A program made the position numbers and the translations under genes. A stretch of 64,000 nt of DNA from Novosphingobium sp. (GTDB lineage Bacteria; Pseudomonadota; Alphaproteobacteria; Sphingomonadales; Sphingomonadaceae), in the NCBI RefSeq assembly GCF_039595395.1, contig NZ_JBCNLP010000001.1, positions 3,410,001 through 3,474,000 of the forward strand, in the 5' to 3' direction. This document shows, in pieces, positions 16,308 to 24,238 of the stretch. The notes under the pieces are model-generated. The model worked only from the letters and a program-made list of their open reading frames with translations, was not told the DNA's origin and did no database searches. Numbering within the stretch: position 1 is the stretch's first letter; every line of letters begins with the position of its first letter.

Positions 16308-17955
16308 CGGCGGCCTCCTCGCTTGCGGGGCCTTCGCCAGCCGGTTCGTCGTCGAACCAGTGGGCGCGGGCAGCCATGATGATCTCGTTGCCCTGCTCTT
16401 CGTTCAGGCCATATTCGCCCAGAACGCCACCGGCATTGCTTTCGGCCTTCTCGCCACGGTCGCGGCGGTCGTTGCGCTCGGGACGGTCGCCATCCTTGTT
16501 GCGGCGGCGCTGTTCGACGCCGCGCTTCTTGGCGATCAGCTCGTCGGTGGCGAGATCCGCCAGATCGTCGAGCGTCTTGATCCCCGCCTTGCCCAGCGTG
16601 ACCAGCATGGCCTCGGTCAGATGCGGCAGCTCGGCCAGAGCATCCTCGACGCCCAGTTCGCGGCGCAACTCGCGGGCAGCTTCCTCGCGGCGCTCCAGCG
16701 CTTCGTTCGCACGGTTCTGGAGTTCCTCGGCCAACTCCTCGTCGAAGCCCTCGATCGTGGCCAGTTCGGCCAGCTCGATGTAGGCGACCTCTTCCAGCTC
16801 GCTGAAGCCTTCGGCCACCAGCAACTGCGAGAGCGTCTCGTCGACGTCGAGCTCTTCCTCGAACATCTTGGACTTCTCGGCGAATTCCTTCTGGCGCTTC
16901 TCGCTCGCCTCGGCCTCGGTCATGATGTCGATCTGGCGACCGGTGAGCTGGCTGGCCAGACGCACGTTCTGACCGCGACGGCCAATGGCCAGCGACAGCT
17001 GATCGTCGGGCACCACCACCTCGATGCGGCCTTCTTCCTCATCGATCACCACGCGGCTGACGGTGGCGGGCTGGAGGGCGTTGACCACGAAAGTCGCGGT
17101 GTCCTCGCTCCAGGGGATGATGTCGATCTTTTCGCCCTGCAGCTCCTGCACGACGGCCTGCACGCGGCTGCCCTTCATGCCGACGCAGGCGCCGACCGGA
17201 TCGATGCTGCTGTCGCGGCTGATCACGCCGATCTTGGCGCGCGAACCCGGATCGCGGGCAGCGGCCTTGATCTCGATGATGGCATCGTAGATTTCGGGCA
17301 CTTCCTGCGCGAAGAGCTTCTTCATGAACTCGGGATGGGCGCGCGAGAGAAAGATCTGCGGGCCACGGTTCTGGCGCTCGACCTTGGAGATCAGCGCGCG
17401 GACACGCTCACCGACGCGGACGGCTTCGCGCGGGATCTGCTGGTCGCGGCGGATCACACCCTCGGCGCGGCCGAGGTTGACGATCACATGGCCGAACTCG
17501 ACCGACTTGATCACGCCCGTCACGACTTCGCCGGCGCGGTCCTTGAACTCGGCATACTGGCGGTCACGCTCGGCGTCGCGCACCTTCTGGAAGATGACCT
17601 GCTTGGCGCTCTGCGCGTCGATGCGGCCAAGGTCCACCGGGGGCAGCGGATCGACGATGAAGTCGCCGACAGCGGCGCCCTTCTGCAGCTTTTCGGCCTG
17701 CTTGAGGTCGACCTGCTTGAAGTAATCCTCGACCACCTCGACCACCTCGACGACGCGCCACAGACGCAGATCGCCGGTGCGCGGATCGAGCTTGGCGCGA
17801 ATGTCATTCTCGGCGCCATAGCGGTTGCGGGCGGACTTCTGGATGGCTTCTTCCATCGCCTCGATGACGATCGACTTGTCGATCATCTTCTCGGTGGCGA
17901 CGGCGGTGGCAATCGCAAGCAGTTCGGCGCGGTTGGCGGAAATCGCACTGGCCAT
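16288..17955 (-). CDS. nusA: Transcription termination/antitermination factor NusA
   Basis: The 555-residue protein binds RNA polymerase and RNA and modulates pausing, termination and antitermination. Its N-terminal domain (1-125; MASAISANRAELLAIATAVATEK) is followed by an S1 domain (about 135-200), two KH domains (about 230-345, with VGMKGSRVQAVVQEL and AIGRRGQNVRLASQL) and acidic C-terminal repeats with helix-hairpin-helix segments (about 360-510). The order rimP-nusA-ylxR-infB is the common bacterial operon. rimP ends only 3 bases upstream. Confidence 0.98.
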   Translation of the reverse strand: MASAISANRAELLAIATAVATEKMIDKSIVIEAMEEAIQKSARNRYGAENDIRAKLDPRTGDLRLWRVVEVVEVVEDYFKQVDLKQAEKLQKGAAVGDFIVDPLPPVDLGRIDAQSAKQVIFQKVRDAERDRQYAEFKDRAGEVVTGVIKSVEFGHVIVNLGRAEGVIRRDQQIPREAVRVGERVRALISKVERQNRGPQIFLSRAHPEFMKKLFAQEVPEIYDAIIEIKAAARDPGSRAKIGVISRDSSIDPVGACVGMKGSRVQAVVQELQGEKIDIIPWSEDTATFVVNALQPATVSRVVIDEEEGRIEVVVPDDQLSLAIGRRGQNVRLASQLTGRQIDIMTEAEASEKRQKEFAEKSKMFEEELDVDETLSQLLVAEGFSELEEVAYIELAELATIEGFDEELAEELQNRANEALERREEAARELRRELGVEDALAELPHLTEAMLVTLGKAGIKTLDDLADLATDELIAKKRGVEQRRRNKDGDRPERNDRRDRGEKAESNAGGVLGEYGLNEEQGNEIIMAARAHWFDDEPAGEGPASEEAADADTSQ

Positions 17956-17958
17956 GGC

Positions 17959-18540
17959 TTAGTCTTCCTGTGCTTCGTTATCAGCGTCTTCGGCGTCGTC
18001 GATGTCGTCGGCGTCGCCCATGTCGATCGGCTTGGTGGCCGCCAGCAGCTTGTCGGTGAAGACCAGCTTGGCAAAGTCTACATCCGCGAAGGGGAAGGTC
18101 ACCTTGCCCGACTTCTTCTCGTCGAGCGTGATCACCTCGCCCTCCAGCGCTACCAGTTCGCCCTGGATGCTCTTGCGGTTGCCATCGACGGGGACGAGCA
18201 GCGTGATGCGCGCCTCATGCCCCACCCAATTGGCGTAATCCTTCAAACGCGTCAGCGGCCGGTCGATGCCGGGCGAGGAAACCTCGAGGCGATAGGCCTC
18301 ATGGATCAGCGTCTCGCCCGCTTCTTCCAGTGCATCGATCCGGTCGGAGATGCGGTGCGACAGCGTGACGCAATCGTCCATGATGAGCTGCCCGGTCTCG
18401 GGGCGTTCGGCCATGATCTGGAGCGTATGCTCCTCATCACCGACCTCGCTCTTGCCGAACAGACGCACGCGGACGAGATCGAATCCCAGAGCCTTGACCT
18501 CGGGTTCGATAATCTCGGTGATGCGTGCGATATCGGCCAT
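17959..18540 (-). CDS. rimP: Ribosome maturation factor RimP
   Basis: RimP acts in 30S maturation. The 193-residue protein begins MADIARITEIIEPEVKALGFDLVRVRLFG and contains YRLEVSSPGIDRPLTRLKDY, the most conserved RimP block, followed by the C-terminal SH3-like domain and an acidic tail. A longer reading to 18687 exists, but GGAGC lies about 8 bases before the ATG at 18540 and the N-terminus matches the family there. It is the first gene of the nusA-infB operon. Confidence 0.96.
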   Translation of the reverse strand: MADIARITEIIEPEVKALGFDLVRVRLFGKSEVGDEEHTLQIMAERPETGQLIMDDCVTLSHRISDRIDALEEAGETLIHEAYRLEVSSPGIDRPLTRLKDYANWVGHEARITLLVPVDGNRKSIQGELVALEGEVITLDEKKSGKVTFPFADVDFAKLVFTDKLLAATKPIDMGDADDIDDAEDADNEAQED

Positions 18541-18700
18541 GGATGCTCCGGTTGCTCCAGCAAGAGATGGTTTGAACGCCCCACATGGCAACAGCTTTGC
18601 TCGCCGGCCCCTTTCGGCGCCAGCCCGGCAAAGCGTCACGATGTCGGGATTGATTGGCCATATACGCGCGGTTGCAGCAATTGGCAAGAGGGTGGCGGGG

Positions 18701-19150
18701 TCAGTTTTGTGATGCAGCGCGGCGAATAAGGACGCGGCGGTAGAAAAACCACCACCAGAAGCCGGTGGGGGCGCCGAAGAGAGCGCCGATCTGCAAAGCA
18801 GCAGGAAGCTCCCCGCGCCAGCATGTTCTGCCCACCGGACACATGCCGATCATGTCGAGCATGGGGAATGCCATGATCGCTCCAGCCAAAGCGCCAATCA
18901 GGGGTGCTGCCAGCGCCAGCCAAGAGCGCGCATACCAATGCCCCAGCGCGCGACTCAGCGGCCAACCAAACAGACCCAACCCCAGCGCCGCCCACGGTAT
19001 GGCAAAGAGCGTCTGGCTCTCGATCTCGCGACCATCACCCTGCACAACACCCACAATCACGCCGCCAGTCAGGCAACCCAGCGCAATCGCAGCGACAGCC
19101 GCACACCACGAAGGCTCAAGCTGCCGCGGCGTGCGTTCAGGATAGTTCAC
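18701..19150 (-). CDS. Small integral membrane protein, unknown function
   Basis: The 149-residue protein has four predicted membrane helices (about 14-38, 47-66, 75-97 and 117-137) linked by short loops. One loop carries two cysteines (MCPVGRTCWRG). The start is GTG, placed directly after the TAA of the upstream ParA-like gene with no gap, so the pair is almost certainly co-translated. No family was recognised. Confidence 0.7.
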   Translation of the reverse strand: MNYPERTPRQLEPSWCAAVAAIALGCLTGGVIVGVVQGDGREIESQTLFAIPWAALGLGLFGWPLSRALGHWYARSWLALAAPLIGALAGAIMAFPMLDMIGMCPVGRTCWRGELPAALQIGALFGAPTGFWWWFFYRRVLIRRAASQN

Positions 19151-19867
19151 TTACCCCGCAGCCCCCAGCACCTGCTCCCACACGCCACGCACCGCCTTGG
19201 CCGCCGGGCTTTTCGGCGCGAAGGTGCTGAGAGGCGCGCGCTCCAGCCCCATCTTCTCCACCACGCTGGCGTGAGGGATCGCGGGCCAACCGCCATGTTC
19301 GTCCACCATCTCGCGGTGCAGCGCCTTGCGGCGATCCACCATGGAGAGGATGGGCAGCATCGGCGGGGCCTTCTTGCCACGCGCCTCGGTCAGGCGTTCG
19401 CGCACCTGCTCAAGGGTGCGCAGCGCCAGCGGGGCGGGCAGCACCGGCACCACCAGCACATCGGCGGCGCGGAAAATCTGCTCCGACAGCGTCCCCAGCC
19501 CCGGCGGGCAATCGAGCACCACCCAGTCATAATCATCGGCCACACGCGACAGCAATTTGTGCAACCGCTTGGGGCCCACCTCGGCCAGTTCGGCATCCAG
19601 ATGCCTCAGCGAGAGATCCGCCGCGATCAGATCCAGCCCGACATGGGCCGTCTGCTCGACCACATCGGCGGGATCGACATCGCGGGAGAAGATTTTCATC
19701 GCCTTCCCGCCGCTGACCTGCCCCAGCAGGAAGGAGGCGGCCCCCTGAGCATCGACATCCCACAGCAGGGCCTTGCCGGTCCGGGCCGCCTCGAAGGCCA
19801 GATTGACGGCCAGCGAGGATTTCCCCACGCCACCCTTCATGCTGTAGACCGCAATCACCTTGCCCAT
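19151..19867 (-). CDS. Orphan ParA/MinD-like P-loop ATPase
   Basis: The 238-residue protein starts MGKVIAVYSMKGGVGKSSLAVNLA, a deviant Walker A motif (KGGVGKSS) of the ParA/MinD class with its signature lysine. Switch I DVDAQGAAS and the Walker B region WVVLDCPPGLG follow. These ATPases position cargo, but no parB or parS-like element lies beside it, so it is not the chromosome segregation ParA. It is followed without a gap by a small membrane protein and lies behind pspF, from which it is separated by about 180 bases with a GC-rich hairpin. The cargo is unknown. Confidence 0.85.
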   Translation of the reverse strand: MGKVIAVYSMKGGVGKSSLAVNLAFEAARTGKALLWDVDAQGAASFLLGQVSGGKAMKIFSRDVDPADVVEQTAHVGLDLIAADLSLRHLDAELAEVGPKRLHKLLSRVADDYDWVVLDCPPGLGTLSEQIFRAADVLVVPVLPAPLALRTLEQVRERLTEARGKKAPPMLPILSMVDRRKALHREMVDEHGGWPAIPHASVVEKMGLERAPLSTFAPKSPAAKAVRGVWEQVLGAAG

Positions 19868-20003
19868 CGACGTCTCCTGTATGTCACCCGCAGGGGTGCC
19901 CGCGCATCACGCGAAAGGCAACCCCCGGCGCCGCAGGCAACAAAGCGGCCTCCCAAGCACCCAAAAGCGACGCGGCGATGACAAACAGGTCAAGACATTA
20001 AAA

Positions 20004-20031
20004 GGGGGTGCAGGGGGTGATGACCCCCTGC
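20004..20031. repeat. GCAGGGGGT hairpin, single end of a diverged family-1 repeat
   Basis: GGGGGTGCAGGGGGTGAT runs into GACCCCCTGC, a 9-bp hairpin. The same end sequence closes the diverged repeat copy at 52987-53183. It lies 15 bases beyond the pspF stop and may serve as its terminator. Confidence 0.6.
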
Positions 20032-20045
20032 TTATTCCTTTCCCC

Positions 20046-21081
20046 TTACAACAACCCGTGCTTCTTCATCGAATGCCGCAGCTGATCGTAAGTAAGGCCC
20101 AAAGCCTTCGCGGTCTGCCGCTGGTTGAAACGGTTGCCCGCCAGAGCGCCCTCGATGATGCACTTCTCATGCGCATCGACCGCCGCGCGCAGATCGCTCA
20201 CGGCGATCGCCTCGGGCAAGGCGGGCAGCGTTGGGGCAGCGCCCTCATCCCCACCTTCGGGCTCGGCGGCGCGCAGGGACTGGGTGGGCTTCCACGGGCT
20301 CTCGAAGGGATCGAAGGTGATGTCCGCGACCGGCTCGGCCTGATTGTCCCAGCGGTAGACGGCGCGCTCGACCACATTGCGCAGTTCGCGGACATTGCCG
20401 GGCCAGCCATAGCGCTCCATGGCGCGCAGCACGCCAGTGGCGAAACCGGGCCAGCGCTCCCAGCCGAGTTCCGAGGCCATGCGGCGGGCGAAATGCTCGG
20501 CCAGCACGGGCACGTCTCCGGCGCGGGCGCGCAGGGGCGGCAGGGTGATAACCTCGAACGCCAGCCGATCCAGCAAGTCCGCGCGGAACTTGCCCGCCGC
20601 GGCCATGCGCCGGCAGATCCTCGTTGGTGGCGGCCACGATGCGCACATCCACCCGCAGCGGGCGGGATGAACCGATACGCGTCACCTCACCATATTCCAC
20701 CGCGCGCAACAGACGCTCCTGAGCGCCCATCGACAGCGTGCCCAACTCATCGAGGAACAAAGTCCCCCGGTCAGCTTCCTCGAAACGCCCGGCACGATGG
20801 CGCGGGTGCGCGCCGGTGAAGGCGCCCGCCTCATGGCCGAACAATTCCGCCTCGATCAGCGTCTCGGGCATGGCCGCGCAATTCAGCGTGATCAGCGGCT
20901 CGTCCCAGCGCGCGGAGAGGCGGTGAAGGCGCTCGGCGATCAGCTCCTTGCCGGTGCCGCGCTCGCCGATCACCAGCACCGGGCGGCGCAGAGGCGCGGC
21001 GCGACTGGCCCGCTCCATGGCGTCCAGAAAGGCGCCGGATTGGCCGATGAATTGTGCGTCGCGATTGCCCAGACTTGCCAT
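20046..21081 (-). CDS. pspF: PspF-type sigma54 enhancer-binding activator, frame broken by a 1-base insertion
   Basis: PspF is an AAA+ activator that remodels sigma54 polymerase and switches on the psp operon it faces. From the ATG at 21081 the product runs MASLGNRDAQFIGQSGAFL, Walker A GERGTGKE, the sigma54-contacting GAFTGA loop and Walker B GTLFLDELG, to VAATNEDLP. There an extra C (CC at 20608-20609) shifts the frame; the remaining 187 codons continue MAAAGKFRADLLDRLAFEV to a C-terminal Fis-type helix-turn-helix. There is no N-terminal receiver domain, as expected for PspF. Without the extra base the protein has about 345 residues. Confidence 0.9.
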
Positions 21082-21090
21082 GGCGAAAGA

Positions 21091-21126
21091 TTGGCACATT
21101 TTCCCAAGCCTTGGCAAGAATTCCCA
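21091..21126. promoter_or_regulatory. Two phased upstream activator sites, probably for PspF
   Basis: TTGGCA-N4-TTCCCA occurs twice, at 21091-21106 and 21111-21126, exactly 20 bases apart (about two helical turns). The sites lie about 60-95 bases upstream of the sigma54 promoter and immediately in front of pspF. This is the place and spacing expected for enhancer sites bound by a PspF hexamer. Because they overlap the region where the pspF transcript must start, they would also allow negative autoregulation. Confidence 0.7.
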
Positions 21127-21183
21127 CAGCCCGCACAACACCTCATTGCAGGAAATGGCGGATTTTCGCGCTTTTTCGCATTT

Positions 21184-21199
21184 TGGCACGCGCCTTGCT
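21184..21199 (+). promoter_or_regulatory. Sigma54 (-24/-12) promoter of the psp operon
   Basis: TGGCACG-N4-TTGCT at 21184-21199 matches the sigma54 consensus TGGCACG-N4-TTGCA/T at every key base, including the GG and GC dinucleotides at the correct spacing. The expected start of transcription is near 21210, with the psp genes downstream on the same strand. Confidence 0.92.
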
Positions 21200-21510
21200 T
21201 TAACCTTGTCATCCAACAGGACACAGACATGAACCACTTCAGCCCTCTCGACCCGGAAGCGCCCCTGAACGGCGCGGGTGCCCAGCCGGACATGCCCCTG
21301 CCCGCCTCGGCCCCGCTCGTTGCTGCCGGTTTCGAGTCCGGACCGAAGCGCGCCTCCACCCCCGGTCGCTCACCTCAGCCGGCGGATTTCCAGCGCGCTT
21401 CGGTCCACCCCAATCAGGCGCCGCGACCGGCACGCCGGTTTCGGCTTGACAGCGAGGTCGAAAAGTTGCGCCTCCTGTCGCAAAATTCTTCTCTGAACGG
21501 AGCTAGCCCC

Positions 21511-22191
21511 GTGAGCATCTTTTCCCGCACCCGCGACATCATCGCCGCCAACTTCTCCGACCTGCTCGACAAGGCGGAAGACCCCTCGAAGATGATCCGC
21601 ATGATCATCGTCGAAATGGAGGAAACGCTGGTGGAGGTGCGCGCCAGCGCCGCCCGCACCATCGCCGACCAGAAGGAAATGCGCCGCCACGGCATGAAGC
21701 TGGAGCGTCTACAGGCCGATTGGGCGGAAAAGGCCCAGCTCGCCCTCTCCAAGGACCGCGAGGATCTGGCCCGCGCCGCTCTGGTGGAAAAGCGCAAGGC
21801 CGGCGACATGGCCGACCAGCTCAACCACGAGATTTCGGTGCTGGACGACAGCCTGCGCGCCTATGAGGCCGACATCGAAAAGCTGCAGACCCGCCTGCGC
21901 GAGGCCCGCAGCCGTCAGACCGCCATTGCCGCCCGCCTCGAAAGCGCCGAAAACCGCGTCAAGCTGCGCACGCTGCTCGCCAGCGAGCGGGTGGACGAGG
22001 CCATGGCCCGCTTCGATGCGCTGGAACGCCGCGTCGATTACGCCGAAGGGCGCGCCGATGCGCTGAGCCTTGCGGACGGATCGAACAAGCAGACGCTGGC
22101 CGACGAGATCGCCGCCCTCGCCCAGGGCGACAAGGTGGATGAGGAGCTGGAAGCCATGAAGCGCGCGCTCAACACCGGCAAGGAGGGCTGA
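21511..22191 (+). CDS. pspA: Phage shock protein A
   Basis: PspA is a coiled-coil peripheral membrane protein that stabilises a leaking inner membrane and, in the resting state, inhibits PspF. The 226-residue form starts at the GTG 21511 (MSIFSRTRDIIAANFSDLLDKAEDPSKMI), with ACGGAGC about 8-14 bases before it, and is helical throughout. An ATG at 21229 is in frame and would add 94 Pro-rich residues (MNHFSPLDPEAPLNG...), so a longer form or a leader peptide cannot be excluded. The GTG start is preferred because it reproduces the usual PspA N-terminus and length. Confidence 0.93.
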   Translation: MSIFSRTRDIIAANFSDLLDKAEDPSKMIRMIIVEMEETLVEVRASAARTIADQKEMRRHGMKLERLQADWAEKAQLALSKDREDLARAALVEKRKAGDMADQLNHEISVLDDSLRAYEADIEKLQTRLREARSRQTAIAARLESAENRVKLRTLLASERVDEAMARFDALERRVDYAEGRADALSLADGSNKQTLADEIAALAQGDKVDEELEAMKRALNTGKEG

Positions 22192-22195
22192 GGCG

Positions 22196-22540
22196 ATGGA
22201 GGATGTCGTCGTCCCCGTCGTCGCCCTTGGCTCGATCTTCGTCGGTCTGCCCTGGGTGGTGCTGCATTACATCACCAAGTGGAAGACCGCCGCCACCCTC
22301 ACCAATGGCGACGAGGCCCTGCTGGAGGAACTCTACCAGCTCGCCCGCCGCCTGAGCGACCGGATGGAAACCGTGGAACGTCTGGTCGCCAGCGACCACC
22401 CCGATTTCCAGCCCGGCACGCCGCTGGCCAACCATCCGATTGATCGCTCGCTCGATCAGCATTCCGCCCACAACGCCCTCAACGAAGTTTCAGAAGGCAT
22501 CGACCGCCTTCGCGGCCAATTCGAAAGGAACCGCCGGTGA
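22196..22540 (+). CDS. pspB: Phage shock protein B (PspB)
   Basis: PspB is a single-pass inner-membrane protein that, with PspC, senses envelope stress and draws PspA off PspF. The 114-residue product has one N-terminal membrane helix (about 5-27) and a cytoplasmic helical part containing LARRLSDRMETVERLVASDHPDF. This corresponds to the MRERIQALESILDAEHPNW segment of the E. coli protein. It is about 40 residues longer than E. coli PspB (74) at the C-terminus. It follows pspA by 4 bases and overlaps pspC. Confidence 0.9.
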   Translation: MEDVVVPVVALGSIFVGLPWVVLHYITKWKTAATLTNGDEALLEELYQLARRLSDRMETVERLVASDHPDFQPGTPLANHPIDRSLDQHSAHNALNEVSEGIDRLRGQFERNRR

Positions 22541-22914
22541 ACTCGCTCCGCACAAAGTTCTACAAGGACAAGGCCAACGGCAAGTTCATGGGCGTGTGCG
22601 CCGGGATTGCCGACTACACCGGGATCGATATCCTCTGGGCGCGCATCGGCATGCTGACGCTGATGTGGCTCTCGGGCGGGGTGGTCTTCATGGCCTATCT
22701 GGCGCTCGGCATCCTGGCCGAGAACAAGCCGAGCGGCATGTATGCCGACCGGCAGGAAGAAAAATTCTGGCAGGGCGTGCGCCAGTCGCCCAGCCGCACC
22801 GCCCGCGAGGTCCGCGCCGACTTCCGTGACATCGACCGCCGTCTGGCCGCCGTGGAGGCCTATTACGTCTCCTCCAACCCGCGCCTGTCGGACGAAATCG
22901 AAAAGCTGCGCTAA
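22537..22914 (+). CDS. pspC: Phage shock protein C (PspC domain)
   Basis: The PspC domain occupies residues 1-65, with the typical RTKFYKDKANGKFMGVCAGIADYTGID followed by one long hydrophobic segment (about 38-60). The cytoplasmic tail ends in DFRDIDRRLAAVEAYYVSSNPRLSDEIEKLR, a helix resembling the tails of the small PspB-like proteins downstream. The start is a GTG overlapping the pspB stop (GTGA), which indicates coupled translation. PspC is the integral membrane partner of PspB. Confidence 0.93.
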   Translation: MNSLRTKFYKDKANGKFMGVCAGIADYTGIDILWARIGMLTLMWLSGGVVFMAYLALGILAENKPSGMYADRQEEKFWQGVRQSPSRTAREVRADFRDIDRRLAAVEAYYVSSNPRLSDEIEKLR

Positions 22915-22949
22915 GCCAGCGCCAAAACATCAAACGGGGGAATTTCATC

Positions 22950-23234
22950 ATGTCGGACGTGGCTCTTCTGATCCCGCTCGCCGCCCTGGCCATCCCGATC
23001 AGCGCGATCTGGACCAACCACAAGCGCAAGATCGCCGAAATCCAGATCACCGCCGCCACCACCCTTTCGGCTGAAAAGGCTGCGCAATACGCCCAGCACA
23101 CCGCCGAACTCGAAGCGCGGGTGCGCGTGCTGGAGCGGATCGTGACCGACGGCGGCTATGATCTCGCCACCCAGATCGAGGCCCTGCGGCATGAGGAACA
23201 CCCCCTGCCGCCCCCGCCCCGCACCGACCACTAA
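22950..23234 (+). CDS. PspB-like small membrane protein, psp operon (1 of 4)
   Basis: The 94-residue protein has an N-terminal membrane helix (about 4-22) and a cytoplasmic helix. The helix carries the segment EARVRVLERIVTDGGYDLATQIEALR (quoted in parts: EARVRVLERIVTD, then LATQIEALR) that recurs in the next two genes. The segment resembles the C-terminal part of PspB. A Pro-rich tail ends the protein. It follows pspC by 35 bases on the same strand with a fresh ribosome-binding site (GGGGGAA), and belongs to the psp operon by position. Confidence 0.8.
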   Translation: MSDVALLIPLAALAIPISAIWTNHKRKIAEIQITAATTLSAEKAAQYAQHTAELEARVRVLERIVTDGGYDLATQIEALRHEEHPLPPPPRTDH

Positions 23235-23261
23235 CCCACCTTCTCTCCACGGAGCCTTCCC

Positions 23262-23534
23262 ATGAACTGGGCCGAAGCCATCGTCGTCATCGTCGTTGTC
23301 ACCGCGGTCGCCCGCGTGGTCCACGCCAGCCTCCTGTCCCGCGGCGGACGGCACAACGTCACCTTCGATCACAAGGGTAACCCCGTGTCCGTCACCCCCG
23401 CCGCCCCGCAGGCCGACCCGGCCCTGCGCCGCGAGGTCGAGGAACTGCGCGAGCGCGTCCGCGTGCTGGAACGCATCATCACCGACGAACGCAAGAGCCG
23501 CGATCTCTCCGACGAGATCGAGCGCCTGCGCTGA
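23262..23534 (+). CDS. PspB-like small membrane protein, psp operon (2 of 4)
   Basis: The 90-residue protein has one N-terminal membrane helix (about 4-24), a short linker with HNVTFDHKGNPVSVTP, and a C-terminal helix LRERVRVLERIITDE followed by LSDEIERLR at the very end. That ending matches the pspC tail (LSDEIEKLR) and the neighbouring small proteins. Like PspB, its charged helix would face the cytoplasm. It probably arose by duplication within the operon. Confidence 0.8.
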   Translation: MNWAEAIVVIVVVTAVARVVHASLLSRGGRHNVTFDHKGNPVSVTPAAPQADPALRREVEELRERVRVLERIITDERKSRDLSDEIERLR

Positions 23535-23567
23535 GCCTTTCCCACGTCACTCTCAAGGAACATCGTC

Positions 23568-23885
23568 ATGTTTCACGAGTTCACACACGCCGTCGCGCCC
23601 TTCATGTGGGCCGGTATGGGCATCCTCTGGGTCATAATGCACCACCGCCAGAAAATGGCCCGCATCGCCGCCGAGCGCGGTTATGACCCCCGTCTGCGCG
23701 GCCACCATATCGCCGAAATGGAGGCCATGGCCGCCTCCCACGCCCGCGAGCAGGGCTGCGACCATGCCCGCGAAGTGGCCGAACTGAAGGAGCGCATCCG
23801 CGTCCTGGAACGCATCGCCACCGACGAGGCCCGCCAGACCCCCGCCCGCCAGCTTGCCGCGCAGATCGACGCGCTCAAGGACTGA
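23568..23885 (+). CDS. PspB-like small membrane protein, psp operon (3 of 4)
   Basis: The 105-residue protein has a membrane helix at about 10-27 (VAPFMWAGMGILWVIM) and a His-rich connector (about 45-66, with RGHHIAEMEAMAASHAREQ). It ends with LKERIRVLERIATDE and LAAQIDALKD. It shares the charged-helix motif with its two upstream neighbours and is spaced 33 bases from the previous stop, with AAGGA before its ATG. Function is inferred from the operon only. Confidence 0.8.
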   Translation: MFHEFTHAVAPFMWAGMGILWVIMHHRQKMARIAAERGYDPRLRGHHIAEMEAMAASHAREQGCDHAREVAELKERIRVLERIATDEARQTPARQLAAQIDALKD

Positions 23886-23914
23886 CCTCCCTTCCGCAAC
23901 CGGGAACATTCGCC

Positions 23915-24199
23915 ATGGAACCGCTTGTTATCGCCCCCACCCTGATGGCCGCGCATGCCGTGCCGACCATCGCCCTTTCCGCCCTGCTCGCGCTGGCGAT
24001 GCTGACCGCCGCCGCGCTGAAAGGCTGGCAGGGCTGGCTCTCACTCAAATCGCGCGAGCTGGACCTGCGCGCCGGACCGACCCGGCACGACAGCTTTGAG
24101 CCCGACGTCGGCCCCGCCACCGCCGCGCGCATCGAACTGGCCGATCTGAAGGAACGCATCCGCAAACTGGAGGCCATCGCTTCGGGCGTCGATCTCTAA
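23915..24199 (+). CDS. PspB-like small membrane protein, psp operon (4 of 4)
   Basis: The 94-residue protein has a longer hydrophobic N-terminal segment (about 8-40, with ALSALLALAMLTAAALKG) and a C-terminal helix LADLKERIRKLEAIASG. This is a shortened version of the motif in the three preceding genes, lacking the final LxxxIExLR part. It is the last member of the apparent psp operon; sufE follows 39 bases later. Confidence 0.75.
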   Translation: MEPLVIAPTLMAAHAVPTIALSALLALAMLTAAALKGWQGWLSLKSRELDLRAGPTRHDSFEPDVGPATAARIELADLKERIRKLEAIASGVDL

Positions 24200-24238
24200 G
24201 GATGGATTTGGCGCGCAAGGCAGGCTATCGGCGCCGGC

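Noticed and set aside
20245..21237. Longer N-terminal reading of pspF from 21237
   Set aside because: It would run across the upstream sites and the sigma54 promoter; the ATG at 21081 gives the usual PspF start.
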